From NCBI GenBank assembly GCA_900112325.1, contig FOLJ01000003.1, positions 426,564 to 490,563 on the forward strand: a stretch of DNA of 64,000 nucleotides. Direction: 5' to 3'. Positions within the stretch are counted from its first letter, which is position 1; each line of letters starts with the position of its first letter. Below, piece after piece: positions 51,606-60,093 of the stretch. This DNA is from Micromonospora sediminimaris (GTDB taxonomy: Bacteria > Actinomycetota > Actinomycetes > Mycobacteriales > Micromonosporaceae). Position numbers and translations under genes: made by a program. The notes below the pieces were generated by a model that was not told the DNA's origin, searched no databases, and saw only the letters and a list, made by a program, of their open reading frames with translations.

Positions 51606-52487
51606 GTGAGCTCGGTCAGCGGCGCGGCGGTGGTGGTCGGCGTGGACGGCTCCGAGCCCGCCCGCGCCGCGTTACGACTTGCCGCCGCGACGGCGGCCCG
51701 CCGCGATCGCCCGCTGCGGGTGGTGCACGCCTTCATCTGGCCGACGCTGCACTCCCCCGTCCGGCCGGCCACGGAGAGCGCCCCCGGCGGGGGTCTGCGG
51801 GCGCGAGCGGAACGGATGGTCGCCGACGCCGTCGAAGAGGCCGAGGCGACCGCGCCGGGACTACGGGTCACCGGCGAGATAATCGACGGTGAGGCTGCGG
51901 CCGTGCTGCTCGCCGAGGCGCCCGGCGCGGCGATGATGGTCCTCGGTGACCGCGGTGCAGGCGGTTTCGCCGCACTGCTGCTCGGCTCGGTCGCGGTGAA
52001 GTTGGCCGCGTACGCCGATTGTCCGGTGCTGGTGGCGCGCGGCGCGCAGCACCCCGACGGTGTCGTGGTGGTCGGGGTGGACGGTTCCGAGTCGTCCCGC
52101 CGGGCCGTGGAGTTCGCCGTCGACGAGGCCGCCCTGCGCGACGCCGCGGTGCTCGCCCTGCACGCCTACCGGCACCCGGTGTCCACCGGCCCGGGTGACA
52201 TGCAGCCGCTGGTGTACGACGAGTCCGAGTTGCGCGACGACGAGGACCGTGCGGTGGCCGAGTCCATCGCCGGGCTGACCGAGCGGTACCCGGAGGTGCC
52301 GATCACCCGGAAGTCGGTGCGGGGTCGGGCCGCCCGGGTGCTCACCGACGCGTCCCGCCAGGCGCAACTGCTGGTGGTCGGGGGGCAGGGGCGTGGTGAG
52401 GTGACCGGGTTGCTGCTGGGTTCGGTGAGCCAGTCGATGCTGCACCACAGCCACTGTCCGGTCGCGGTGGTACGCGGCCCCCGGTGA
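51606..52487 (+). CDS. Universal stress protein, tandem UspA domains
   Basis: The 293-residue product has two UspA domains. Each has the VVVGVDGSE start (residues 8–16 and about 153–161) and an ATP-binding end: MMVLGDRGAGGFAALLLGSVAVKLAAYADCPVLVARG in the first and LLVVGGQGRGEVTGLLLGSVSQSMLHHSHCPVAVVRG in the second, both in G-x2-G-x9-G-(S/T) form. Such ATP-binding tandem proteins accumulate under hypoxia or stress in actinobacteria. The GTG at 51606 has GGGAGG upstream. Cytochrome bd and globin genes in the window also fit low-oxygen life, but no shared operator was found. Confidence 0.9.
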   Translation: MSSVSGAAVVVGVDGSEPARAALRLAAATAARRDRPLRVVHAFIWPTLHSPVRPATESAPGGGLRARAERMVADAVEEAEATAPGLRVTGEIIDGEAAAVLLAEAPGAAMMVLGDRGAGGFAALLLGSVAVKLAAYADCPVLVARGAQHPDGVVVVGVDGSESSRRAVEFAVDEAALRDAAVLALHAYRHPVSTGPGDMQPLVYDESELRDDEDRAVAESIAGLTERYPEVPITRKSVRGRAARVLTDASRQAQLLVVGGQGRGEVTGLLLGSVSQSMLHHSHCPVAVVRGPR

Positions 52488-52536
52488 CCGGCCGGCACGG
52501 TTGGCGGCGGCCCAGGCGGGTAGACGGGCCGCGTAC

Positions 52537-52620
52537 GCCACCGGCGACGACCAGAGAGGTCACCGACGCCACCGGCGGCGGCCCAAGGGGGTCACCGACG
52601 CCACCGGCGACGAACAGGGG
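52537..52620. repeat. Three imperfect tandem repeats, ~32 bp
   Basis: Units begin GCCACCGGCG at 52537, 52568 and 52600, giving periods of 31 and 32 bp; the third is partial. A 20-bp stretch is identical between the junctions at 52558 and 52590. They lie immediately upstream of the small gene at 52630. Confidence 0.8.
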
Positions 52621-52629
52621 GATACAGCC

Positions 52630-52845
52630 ATGCCAGGACCTCGGCCCGGCAGCAACGCCTACGACAAGCAGCGTGCCCGCCTGCGCAACGCCATCGACGG
52701 CTCCGGCCGGCGCACACCGGACCAGAAGGCCGACGAGGCGGCCAACCGGATCCTGCGGGAGGATCGGGGCCGGCGCGGCGTCGTGCGGGGCGAACGCGCC
52801 TACGGGCCCAAGGGAAACCGCGAGCCCGGGGATCCGAAGAAGTGA
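52630..52845 (+). CDS. Small basic protein, 71 residues
   Basis: This highly charged small protein reads MPGPRPGSNAYDKQRARLRNAI … DQKADEAANRILREDRGRRGVVRGERAYGPKGNREPGDPKK. The pattern of DQKADEAANRILRE suggests a short helix between disordered basic ends; it resembles small actinobacterial proteins of unknown role, perhaps nucleic-acid binding. Its stop overlaps the GTG start of the next gene (GTGA), so the two are coupled. Codon composition is that of neighbouring genes. Confidence 0.72.
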   Translation: MPGPRPGSNAYDKQRARLRNAIDGSGRRTPDQKADEAANRILREDRGRRGVVRGERAYGPKGNREPGDPKK

Positions 52846-53318
52846 GGACCGCCGACCTGACCGACGGCCTCATCGCCGGGGCCGTCGGCACCGCAGCGCT
52901 CAACATCGTCACCTACCTGGACATGACGGCCCGGGCCCGACCGGCCAGCCAGACGCCCGAGCAGAGCGCCGGGAAACTGGCCGGTGCCTTCCACCTGTCC
53001 CTGGGGCCGCCGCAGCAGGCGGACAACCGGCGCAGCGGCCTCGGCGCCCTGCTGGGCTACGGGCTCGGCGCGGCCGCGACGGTCGGCTTCGCGCTGCTGG
53101 CCCGGGGCCGTCGGCAGCCGTTGCTGCGCGCGGCCACGCTGCTCGGTGGGGGCCTGATGACCCTGTCGGACGGGTCGCTGACGCTGCTCGGCGTCACCGA
53201 CCCGCGCACCTGGCGGCGCGTCGACTGGCTCGCCGACATCGTCCCGCACCTCACCTTCGGGCTGACGGCCGCAGCCACCTGGAACCGGCTGCGGCCGTCA
53301 ACCGGCAGCAGGGCCTAA
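52842..53318 (+). CDS. Membrane protein of unknown function
   Basis: The product of 158 residues starts MRTADLTDGLIAGAVGTAALNIVTYLDMTARARPAS and has about four hydrophobic stretches: GLIAGAVGTAALNIVTYL, GALLGYGLGAAATVGFALL, LLRAATLLGGGLMTLSDGSLTLLGV and WLADIVPHLTFGLTAAATW. No family is recognised. GTG start at 52842 overlaps the stop of the preceding small gene. It is convergent with, and overlaps by 4 bp, the small gene at 53315. Confidence 0.75.
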   Translation: MRTADLTDGLIAGAVGTAALNIVTYLDMTARARPASQTPEQSAGKLAGAFHLSLGPPQQADNRRSGLGALLGYGLGAAATVGFALLARGRRQPLLRAATLLGGGLMTLSDGSLTLLGVTDPRTWRRVDWLADIVPHLTFGLTAAATWNRLRPSTGSRA

Positions 53319-53515
53319 CGGTCGCTGTCGTCCTCGGCGACCGGTCGACCGCTGGGTCCGTACGGTGACACCTGGCCGTGCGGCGCCGGGCGGCCGGTGT
53401 CCCCCGGCGAGGAGCCGCGGTTGCGGGGATGGCCGGCCGGGTCGGGGCCCTTGTTGTCCTGGCTGGTGTCACCGAGGGCGTTACGCCGGAGTTCCTGCTG
53501 CTGCGGGTTCGTCAC
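53315..53515 (-). CDS. Small Pro/Gly/Asp-rich protein, 66 residues
   Basis: The product starts MTNPQQQELRRNALGDTSQDNKGPDPAGHPRNRGSSPGDTGRPAPHGQVSPYGP and looks intrinsically disordered. The GTG at 53515 is preceded by AGGGAG at a suitable distance. No family is recognised. Low complexity keeps confidence moderate, but the RBS and the tidy gene packing favour it being real. Confidence 0.55.
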   Translation of the reverse strand: MTNPQQQELRRNALGDTSQDNKGPDPAGHPRNRGSSPGDTGRPAPHGQVSPYGPSGRPVAEDDSDR

Positions 53516-53631
53516 GGTCGTCTCCCTTCGCCCGAGCGCGGCACGGCGCCGCGTCACCACGGCTTACCCGCCTCCGTCGGCGGCATTCCGGCACGAGGGC
53601 TAACCGGGCCGGCGGCGGGTACCCCCCGAGG

Positions 53632-54279
53632 ATGGGTGACCAACGGGCGCTGGCGCGGTCTCTGCTGACCCGCCGCACGTACGCCGAGGAGGCCGGCATC
53701 GCGCTGGCTGACCGACCCGCGCCGCTGTACCAGTTGCTGGTGCTGGTCACGTTGCTCAGCACCCGGATCCGGGCGCAGGTGGGGGTGGCGGCGGCCCGGG
53801 AACTCTTCGCGGCCGGCTACCGCACCCCGCAGGCCATGGAGGCCGCCAGCTGGCAGCAACGGGTCGACGCGCTGGGCCGCGGACACTACCGCCGCTACGA
53901 CGAGCGGACCGCCACCATGCTCGGCTCGGGCGCCCGGCTCTGCCTGGACCGCTGGCACGGCGACCTGCGGCGGTTGCACCGGGAGGCGGCCGGTGAGCCG
54001 GCGCAGTTGCGTCGGCTGCTCACCGTGTTTCCCGGGATCGGGCCCACCGGCGCGGACATCTTCCTGCGCGAGGTGCAGTTGGTCTGGCCGCAGTTGCGCC
54101 CGTACGCCGACCGGCGGGCGGTGGCCGGCGCGCGGCGGCTCGGCCTGCCGGCCAGCACGGACCGGCTCGCCCGGCTCGTCGACGACGTCGACTTCGGCCG
54201 GCTCGCCTCGGCGCTGGTGCGGGTCGCCCTCGGCGAGGAGTCCGCCGGGCAGATCAGCCGCGGTGTGGCGGCCCGCTGA
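53632..54279 (+). CDS. Endonuclease III-like HhH-GPD protein
   Basis: The 215-residue protein has the HhH-GPD fold of base-excision repair glycosylases: LYQLLVLVTLLSTRIRAQVGVAAARELFAAGYRTPQAMEAASWQQRVDALGRGHYRRYDERTATML, then the hairpin LLTVFPGIGPTGADIFLREVQLVWPQLRPYADRRA. In EndoIII the hairpin carries a catalytic Lys (GxGRKTA); here the position is GPTGAD, so the Lys is absent, while an Asp follows at PYAD. The C-terminal Fe-S cysteine cluster is absent too. It may be a monofunctional glycosylase or a non-catalytic relative. ATG at 53632. Confidence 0.8.
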   Translation: MGDQRALARSLLTRRTYAEEAGIALADRPAPLYQLLVLVTLLSTRIRAQVGVAAARELFAAGYRTPQAMEAASWQQRVDALGRGHYRRYDERTATMLGSGARLCLDRWHGDLRRLHREAAGEPAQLRRLLTVFPGIGPTGADIFLREVQLVWPQLRPYADRRAVAGARRLGLPASTDRLARLVDDVDFGRLASALVRVALGEESAGQISRGVAAR

Positions 54280-54285
54280 GCGCCG

Positions 54286-54480
54286 TCACTTCGCCGCGTC
54301 ACCGCCGGGTTTGGTCAGATACCACACCAGCAGCGACGCCAGCAGCGCCAGCACCACCAGCCCGCCGGAGAGGCCGCGCCCCTCCTCCGGGGACCGACCC
54401 GTGGTGCCGAAGTAGATCACGGCGAGGCCGGCGAGCACCGCGACGAACTTCCGGATGCCTCGGTCCTTCACAGCTGGCAC
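54286..54480 (-). CDS. Small membrane protein, ~64 residues
   Basis: The product has two hydrophobic segments, RKFVAVLAGLAVIYFGTTG and GGLVVLALLASLLVWYLTK, separated by a charged RSPEEGRG turn: a helical hairpin. The start is GTG at 54480 or 54471; neither has a strong RBS. No family is recognised. It is convergent with the EndoIII-like gene (6 bp apart). Confidence 0.6.
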   Translation of the reverse strand: MPAVKDRGIRKFVAVLAGLAVIYFGTTGRSPEEGRGLSGGLVVLALLASLLVWYLTKPGGDAAK

Positions 54481-54542
54481 GGTACGCAACCGGGCACCGT
54501 TATGGCGGATTAGCCGGTTTTGTCCCCCACCCGGGGAACTCC

Positions 54543-54740
54543 TCAGTCGACTTCCAGGTCGTCGAGGGAGATCTTGTGGCTCATCAGCCACCGGGCCAGC
54601 GCCGACATGCCGAACAGCCACAGCGGCGCGGACTCGGTGGTGCCGTTCGTCGCGTAGACGGCGAACCGCAGATCGGGCGCCCGGTACGCCTCGATCCGCC
54701 ACCGGTGCTGCCGGTCCCGCCAGACCGCGGAGGGGTCCAT
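54543..54740 (-). CDS. Hypothetical protein, 65 residues
   Basis: A small protein reading MDPSAVWRDRQHRWRIEAYRAP and ending APLWLFGMSALARWLMSHKISLDDLEVD. Its composition, with four tryptophans and a charged C terminus, is not that of chance high-GC frame. No family is recognised. The ATG at 54740 is 45 bp downstream of the selB stop on the same strand, so it may be read through from the sel operon; no link to selenium metabolism is known. Confidence 0.6.
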   Translation of the reverse strand: MDPSAVWRDRQHRWRIEAYRAPDLRFAVYATNGTTESAPLWLFGMSALARWLMSHKISLDDLEVD

Positions 54741-54785
54741 GCCGTCACGGTAGGTGCCCGGCTCCGCCGCCCGCCGACGATGTGC

Positions 54786-56540
54786 TCAATCCACCACCAC
54801 CCGAGCATCGTCGGGTAGCCGACGGGTCAGTCCCCGCTGGTCCAGCAACTCCAGCAGCGGCACCGCCACCCGGCGGGTCGTGTCGAGCGCCTGCCGGGCG
54901 GCGCTGAGGGTGAACGGCTGCGGGAGCCCGGTCAGCACCCGCACCGCCTGCTGCGGCGCGCCGGGCAGCAACAGCACGTTACCGGTCAGCCGCAGCAGCG
55001 CCCCGGCCCGCACCGCGGCACCGATCTCCCGGGTGCCGAGCCCGACCGCGGCGAGCCGGTCCGCATCGGGAGCGCGGAACGGGTGTGCCGCGTAGTCCTC
55101 GCTCACCAGAGCCAGCGCGCGGGCCACCGGCTCGGGCAACGACGCCGCACCGGGCGCCACCACCCGACCGGCGACCAACCGCAGCGGCGGCTTCACCAGG
55201 GCTTCGACCAGAGACCGGTCGGGCAGGTCGAGGTGTCGGCGCAGTTGCTCGACCGGAGCGCCAGATGCCAGCGGATGTGTGCGGGCGTGCTCGGCCACGG
55301 CCACGGCGAGCCGGTCGCCCAGCCCTCGCCAGTGCTGCGGATCGGCCAGCCAGTCACCCGCAACCGGGGCAACCGTCACCGGAACACCCGCCCGGACCAG
55401 GTCACCGACCCGGGCCAGGCCCCGCCGGCTCAGCTCGCCAGCAAGCTCGGGACGGCCGTCAAGGGTGGCCAGCACGGCCGCCCGAGCCGCCGCGGCACCC
55501 CGACGTGCCAGCGGTGGCGGCCGCACGTCGAGCACGGTGACCCCGCCGGCGACGTACCGGCGGCCCGGATCGCGCAGCAACGCCCGGTCCCCGATCAGCA
55601 GCGGCAGCGGACGGCTCAACCGCAACCGGGCGGTGTCCCCGCCCAGCGGACGGACCCGCACCGGCACCGCGGCCGAACCGACGTGCAGCGTCAGCGTCAC
55701 CGGCAACTCGGCCACCGCGACACCGGCCAGGCGGACGTCCACCAGGTCGGTGGGTTGGAATCGGCCCGGGGTGAGCAGGGCGTCGCCGCGGCTGATCCGG
55801 TCGCGGGCCACGCCCCGCAGATTCACCGCCACCCGGGCCACCGGCAGCGCCTCGTCGCAGGCCGCGCCGAGCCGATGCAGGCCCCGGATCCGCACCGGTA
55901 CACCGGCGCCGGCCAGCTCCAGTTCGTCGCCGACACGTAACCGCCCGGCGCCGAGGGTGCCGGTGACCACCGTGCCGCTGCCCCGCACCGTGAAGCAGCG
56001 GTCGACCCAGAGCCGAACCGGCCCGTCGGGCACCGGGGCCGGCAGCCGGTCGGCCAACCGGTCCAGGGCGGCCCGCAGGTCGGGCAGACCGTCACCGGTG
56101 GCGGCACTGACCGTCACCGTCTCCACCTCGCCCAACGAGGTCGCCGCCAGCTCCGACCGGGCCCTGGCCAGGGCCGCGGTGGGATCGGCCAGGTCCGCGC
56201 GGGTCACCACCAGCAGGCCGTACCCGACGCCGAGCGCGTCCAGGGCGGCCAGGTGCTCGGCGGACTGCGGCATCCAGCCCGCGTCGGCCGCGACCACCAC
56301 GACGGCGGCCGGCACCGGACCCACCCCGGCCAGCATGTTCGGCACGAACCGCTCGTGCCCCGGCACGTCGACGAACGCGACGGTACGACCCGACGGCAGC
56401 GACGTCCAGGCGAACCCGAGGTCGATGGTCATGCCGCGCCGGCGCTCCTCCGCCCAACGGTCCGGTTCCATCCCGGTCAACGCCCGCACCAGCGTGGACT
56501 TGCCGTGGTCGACATGCCCGGCGGTGGCCACCACCAGCAT
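54786..56540 (-). CDS. selB: Selenocysteine-specific elongation factor
   Basis: SelB is a GTPase that carries Sec-tRNA to UGA codons marked by a SECIS hairpin. The 584-residue protein starts MLVVATAGHVDHGKSTLVRALTGMEPDRWAEERRRGMTIDLGFAW, with the G1 P-loop GHVDHGKST, G2 region around RGMTIDLGF, DVPGHERFV (G3) and VVTRADL (G4, TRAD in place of NKxD), then β-barrel domains and a winged-helix C-terminal domain (about residues 400–584) for SECIS binding. The ATG at 56540 lies 2 bp past the selA stop, so the two are co-translated. The target is the fdhA UGA upstream. Confidence 0.94.
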   Translation of the reverse strand: MLVVATAGHVDHGKSTLVRALTGMEPDRWAEERRRGMTIDLGFAWTSLPSGRTVAFVDVPGHERFVPNMLAGVGPVPAAVVVVAADAGWMPQSAEHLAALDALGVGYGLLVVTRADLADPTAALARARSELAATSLGEVETVTVSAATGDGLPDLRAALDRLADRLPAPVPDGPVRLWVDRCFTVRGSGTVVTGTLGAGRLRVGDELELAGAGVPVRIRGLHRLGAACDEALPVARVAVNLRGVARDRISRGDALLTPGRFQPTDLVDVRLAGVAVAELPVTLTLHVGSAAVPVRVRPLGGDTARLRLSRPLPLLIGDRALLRDPGRRYVAGGVTVLDVRPPPLARRGAAAARAAVLATLDGRPELAGELSRRGLARVGDLVRAGVPVTVAPVAGDWLADPQHWRGLGDRLAVAVAEHARTHPLASGAPVEQLRRHLDLPDRSLVEALVKPPLRLVAGRVVAPGAASLPEPVARALALVSEDYAAHPFRAPDADRLAAVGLGTREIGAAVRAGALLRLTGNVLLLPGAPQQAVRVLTGLPQPFTLSAARQALDTTRRVAVPLLELLDQRGLTRRLPDDARVVVD

Positions 56541-56542
56541 GG

Positions 56543-57847
56543 TCAGTCGTCCCCCGGCACGGCCAGCACCGCCGCGCGCAGCAACCCGTCGGCCCCCTCC
56601 GGCACGCACCGCAGGTCGAGCAGGAGCCGAGCACGGACCACCCGACCCAGCACCGGTGGGTCGGCGGCACGCAGCGGGCCGGCGTACCGCTCGGGCAGGC
56701 TCAGCGCCCACGAGTCCAGTTCGACGCCAGGCGCGCCGCCGCCGCCGACCACCGCCACCGACGGCACCACCTCGGCCTTGCGGCCGTCGGCGGCGAGCGC
56801 GTCGCGCAGCCGTTCGGTCCGCTCACGCAACGCCGCCGGGTCGGCGTGCAGCGCCCGGTGGGTCGGGGTGGCCGGGTCACCGAGGGTGCCCGCGAGGGCG
56901 GCCAGGGTCAGCTTGTCCACCCGCAACGCCCGCGCGAGGGGGTGCCGGCGCAGCCGCTCTACCAGGTCGGCGACGCCGAACAGCAACCCGGCCTGCGGGC
57001 CGCCCAGCAGCTTGTCGCCGCTGGCGGTGACAAGCGCCGCCCCGGCACGCAGGGTGCTCGCGGCATCCGGTTCGTCCGGCAGCAGCGGGTCGGGTACGAG
57101 CAGCCCGGAGCCGATGTCGGCGACCACCGGCACACCCAGCCCGGCCAGCCGCCGCACCGGCACCGCCGAGGTGAAACCGGTGACCCGGAAGTTCGACGGA
57201 TGCACCTTCAACACGAACCCGGTACGCGGCCCGACGGCGGCGGCGTAGTCGGCGAGGGTGGTCCGGTTGGTGGTGCCCACCTCCCGCAGCCGGGCACCGG
57301 TGCTGGTGAGCAGGTCCGGCAGCCGAAAGCCGTCGCCGATCTCCACCAGTTCGCCCCGGCTGACCACGATCTCGGCGTCGGCGGCGAGCGCGGTGGCCGC
57401 CAGCACCAGCGCGCCGGCACCGTTGTTGACCACGTGCACCGCCTCGGCGGCCGGTACGGCGGCGGCGAGCGCCCGCAACGCGTCCCGCCCTCGGCGCGCC
57501 CGCCGCCCGGTGCCCAGGTCCAGTTCCACGTCGGTGTACCCGGCGGCGGCGGTCACCGCGGCCACCGCAGCCTCGGAGAGAGCGGCCCGCCCAAGATTGG
57601 TGTGCAGCACCACCCCGGTGGCGTTGAGCACCACCCGTGGCACGGGCGGCGGCAGGTCGGCCAACGCGGCGTCGCGTACCTCGGCGGGGTCGATCTCACC
57701 CCGGCGGGCCCGGTCCTGGGCCTGCCGCACCGCGCTGCGCACCCGGTCGCGGCCGACCGTCGCAGCGGCCGCGACCAACTGCGGATCAGCCAGCAGCACA
57801 TCGGTACGCGGCACCCGGCGCCGCGGGTCGGCGCCGCCGTCGCCCAT
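56543..57847 (-). CDS. selA: L-seryl-tRNA(Sec) selenium transferase
   Basis: SelA converts Ser-tRNA(Sec) to Sec-tRNA(Sec) using selenophosphate on PLP. In this 434-residue protein the PLP lysine is in AALVTASGDKLLGGPQAGLLFG (about residue 285), and other family blocks are NATGVVLHTNLGRAALSEAA, VVNNGAGALVLAATALA, SRGELVEIGDGFRLPDLL and LREVGTTNRTTLADY. The ATG at 57847 has GAGGAG upstream. It lies 20 bp downstream of the selC tRNA gene and 2 bp upstream of selB on the same strand. SelD, which supplies selenophosphate, is not in the window. Confidence 0.95.
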   Translation of the reverse strand: MGDGGADPRRRVPRTDVLLADPQLVAAAATVGRDRVRSAVRQAQDRARRGEIDPAEVRDAALADLPPPVPRVVLNATGVVLHTNLGRAALSEAAVAAVTAAAGYTDVELDLGTGRRARRGRDALRALAAAVPAAEAVHVVNNGAGALVLAATALAADAEIVVSRGELVEIGDGFRLPDLLTSTGARLREVGTTNRTTLADYAAAVGPRTGFVLKVHPSNFRVTGFTSAVPVRRLAGLGVPVVADIGSGLLVPDPLLPDEPDAASTLRAGAALVTASGDKLLGGPQAGLLFGVADLVERLRRHPLARALRVDKLTLAALAGTLGDPATPTHRALHADPAALRERTERLRDALAADGRKAEVVPSVAVVGGGGAPGVELDSWALSLPERYAGPLRAADPPVLGRVVRARLLLDLRCVPEGADGLLRAAVLAVPGDD

Positions 57848-57867
57848 CGGTTCATCTCCTCGCAGCC

Positions 57868-57963
57868 TGGCGGAGACGGACGGGAATCGAACCCGCCTGG
57901 CCCGGATCCCGGACCACACCGGTTTTGAAGACCGGGAGGGGCACCAGCCGCCTGAACGCCTCC
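57868..57963 (-). tRNA. selC: tRNA-Sec (anticodon UCA)
   Basis: A 96-nt cloverleaf ends in an encoded CCA (57868–57870). The anticodon TCA sits at 57928–57926 within CCGGT-CTTCAAA-ACCGG, with a long variable arm (GGTCCGGGATCCGGGCC) and a T-loop GGGTTCGATTCCC, all typical of tRNA-Sec. The 5' acceptor GGAGGCG pairs with CGTCTCC. It lies between fdhC and selA on the same strand. Confidence 0.97.
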
Positions 57964-58018
57964 ACCGGCCATTGGATCACAGCTCGGCGGCGGGTGTGCG
58001 GCCGAGTCGACACCATGG

Positions 58019-59038
58019 TCACCGGCCGGGATCGGCCGCCCGCCGGTCGAGCCGGGCCCGCTGCGGCAGCACCGTGTACTTCGGATCGCGGGCCGAGGCG
58101 ACCCCGGCGTGGAAGACACCGAAGCGGGTGGCCACCGAGGCGGCCAGCAACGCGGCACCGGAGACCGCCGAGACCAGTCGGCTACGCCGGCCCAGCACCG
58201 CCCCGGCCACCCCGGCCACCGTCAGTGCCCGCCCGGCGCGCAGCAGCCGACCGGGCCGCCCCGTCCGGTAGGGCTCGCCCAACAGGCCGAGACGAGTCTC
58301 CACCCGGTGCGCGCCGAACAGTTCCAGTCCGGCGCCGGCCACCGCCATCCGCCGCGCCGGACCCGCCTGCGCGGGCGGCACGGCGAGCAGACCCACTCCC
58401 GCGCCGCTGGCCAGCGCGCTGCCCGCGAAGACGAACGGCAGGTCGGCGTACGCCTCGTGCCAGGACGGCACGGCCGTGTCGGCCAGCAGCACCGCCGTGT
58501 ACGTGCCCAGGGCCGGTGCGGCCACCGCAGCGGCCAGCCCGGCAGCCCGCCCCACCGGCGGCAGCGCCCGACGGGCCAGCCCGAGTGGACCCCGCGTGGG
58601 CAGCAGCGGCGCCACCTCGGCGACCGCGGCAAGTCCGGCGGCCGGACCGTACCCGGCGAGGATCCAGGTGCCCACCGACATGGGTGAGGTCGGCTTGGCC
58701 ACCCGCAGCATGTGGTGGAACCGTTCCGGCCGGCCCAGGTCCTTGACCAGCAGGCCGGCGCTGGCGGTGACCGCGGCCAGCGCGGCGAACCGGCCGGCGC
58801 GGCGAACCCCGGCCCGCCCGGTGAGCTGCCCACCGGCCGCCAGCAGCGACGAACCGGCGGCCAGCCCGCCGGTGAACAGGTACGCGGCGATCTCCCACGT
58901 CCACACCGGCGGTTTCAGGATCGGCCGGCCGTAGTAGGAGGTGAATTCCGCCGGCGGCACGGCCAGTTCCTCACCACCCCGGCGGCCGGCGCGGAAGCGC
59001 CGGAACCGGTCCCCGACGGCCGGTCGGTCCCGGTTCAC
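58019..59038 (-). CDS. fdhC: Formate dehydrogenase membrane subunit, NrfD/PsrC-like
   Basis: This 339-residue polytopic protein, with about eight or nine helices, passes electrons from the Fe–S subunit to membrane quinone. Typical NrfD features are YYGRPILKPPVWTWEIAAYLFTGGLAAGSSLLAAG (about residues 35–70), VLLVKDLGRPERFHHMLRVAKPTSPMSVGTWIL and LPFVFAGSALASGAGVGLL. Canonical FdnI is a four-helix cytochrome b; no haem-ligand pattern is obvious here, so this is the NrfD-type variant. The GTG at 59038 overlaps the fdhB stop (GTGA). The selC tRNA follows 55 bp on. Confidence 0.85.
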   Translation of the reverse strand: MNRDRPAVGDRFRRFRAGRRGGEELAVPPAEFTSYYGRPILKPPVWTWEIAAYLFTGGLAAGSSLLAAGGQLTGRAGVRRAGRFAALAAVTASAGLLVKDLGRPERFHHMLRVAKPTSPMSVGTWILAGYGPAAGLAAVAEVAPLLPTRGPLGLARRALPPVGRAAGLAAAVAAPALGTYTAVLLADTAVPSWHEAYADLPFVFAGSALASGAGVGLLAVPPAQAGPARRMAVAGAGLELFGAHRVETRLGLLGEPYRTGRPGRLLRAGRALTVAGVAGAVLGRRSRLVSAVSGAALLAASVATRFGVFHAGVASARDPKYTVLPQRARLDRRAADPGR

Positions 59039-60093
59039 CGTCGACCACCGAGGAACGCACCGACCGCCGCCGCCGTCATGGCCAGCGCGGCCAGCCCCGC
59101 CCGACGCCACATCGCCGGCAGGTCCCGGGTGGTGACCTGCGGATCCGGCGGCAGGCCGTACACCTCCGGCTCGTCGAGCAGCAGGAAGAACGCGCCGTCG
59201 CCACCCACCCCGTCGTCCGGGTCGTGGCCATAGAGCCGTGCCTGCGTCTCCCCCCGTTCCCGCAACGTGGCGACCCGCGCGGCGGCCCGTTCCCGCAGCT
59301 CGTCGAGGGGGCCGTACTGGATGGACTCGGTCGGGCAGGCCTGCGCGCAGGCGGGGGTCAGGCCCGCGCCGATCCGGTCGTAGCAGAGCGTGCACTTCCA
59401 CACCCGGCCGTCGTCCACCCGGCGGTCGATCACCCCGTACGGGCAGGCCGACACGCAGTAACCGCAACCGTTGCAGATGTCCTCCTGCACCACCACGGTG
59501 CCGAACTCGGTGCGGAACAGCGCCCCGGTCGGGCAGACGTCGAGGCAGCCGGCCCGGGTGCAGTGCTTGCACACGTCCGACATCATCAGCCAGCGGAAGT
59601 CGCTGCGGCCCTCGGCGCTGCCGGTGCGTCCCGGCGGCCCGGCCGCCGGCATGCCGAGGAACTCAGTCATCCGGGCGGCGGCCGGCGGTTCACCGGGCAG
59701 CAAACCCGGTTCGGTTCCGGGCTGGGTGACGGTGCCGGCTGACCGGGCGGCGGAGGCCGGGCCGGCCGGGTCGCCGGTCGGGTTCCCGGCGAACGACGCG
59801 GTGCCGTGACCGGCGGGTCGGGGCTGTTCCACGAAGGCGACGTGCCGCCACGAGTTGGCGGTCAGCGCGCCGGTGTTGTCGTAGGACATGCCGAGCAGAT
59901 CCAACCCGGCGGTCGGTACCCCGTTCCACTCCTTGCAGGCCACCTCGCATGCCTTGCAGCCGATGCAGACGCTGGTGTCGGTGAAGAAGCCCATCCTCGG
60001 TGGCGCGTCGACCCAGCCGGCCGCGGTCGCCGGATCGGCGGCCGGCAGCGACGACTGTGGCGGTACGGCGGGCCGGTGCGGCGGGTCGACCAT
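59035..60093 (-). CDS. fdhB: Formate dehydrogenase iron–sulfur subunit
   Basis: This 352-residue electron-transfer subunit has four [4Fe–4S] cysteine clusters: CIGCKACEVAC (Cys43, 46, 49, 53), VCKHCTRAGCLDVC, ICNGCGYCVSACPYGV and KCTLCYDRI…CAQACP. A hydrophobic C-terminal helix (AGLAALAMTAAAVGAFLGG) probably anchors it in the membrane facing outwards. A Pro/Ala-rich N terminus of about 33 residues precedes the first cluster; a start at 59994 is possible. The ATG at 60093 overlaps the fdhA stop by one base. Confidence 0.94.
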   Translation of the reverse strand: MVDPPHRPAVPPQSSLPAADPATAAGWVDAPPRMGFFTDTSVCIGCKACEVACKEWNGVPTAGLDLLGMSYDNTGALTANSWRHVAFVEQPRPAGHGTASFAGNPTGDPAGPASAARSAGTVTQPGTEPGLLPGEPPAAARMTEFLGMPAAGPPGRTGSAEGRSDFRWLMMSDVCKHCTRAGCLDVCPTGALFRTEFGTVVVQEDICNGCGYCVSACPYGVIDRRVDDGRVWKCTLCYDRIGAGLTPACAQACPTESIQYGPLDELRERAAARVATLRERGETQARLYGHDPDDGVGGDGAFFLLLDEPEVYGLPPDPQVTTRDLPAMWRRAGLAALAMTAAAVGAFLGGRR

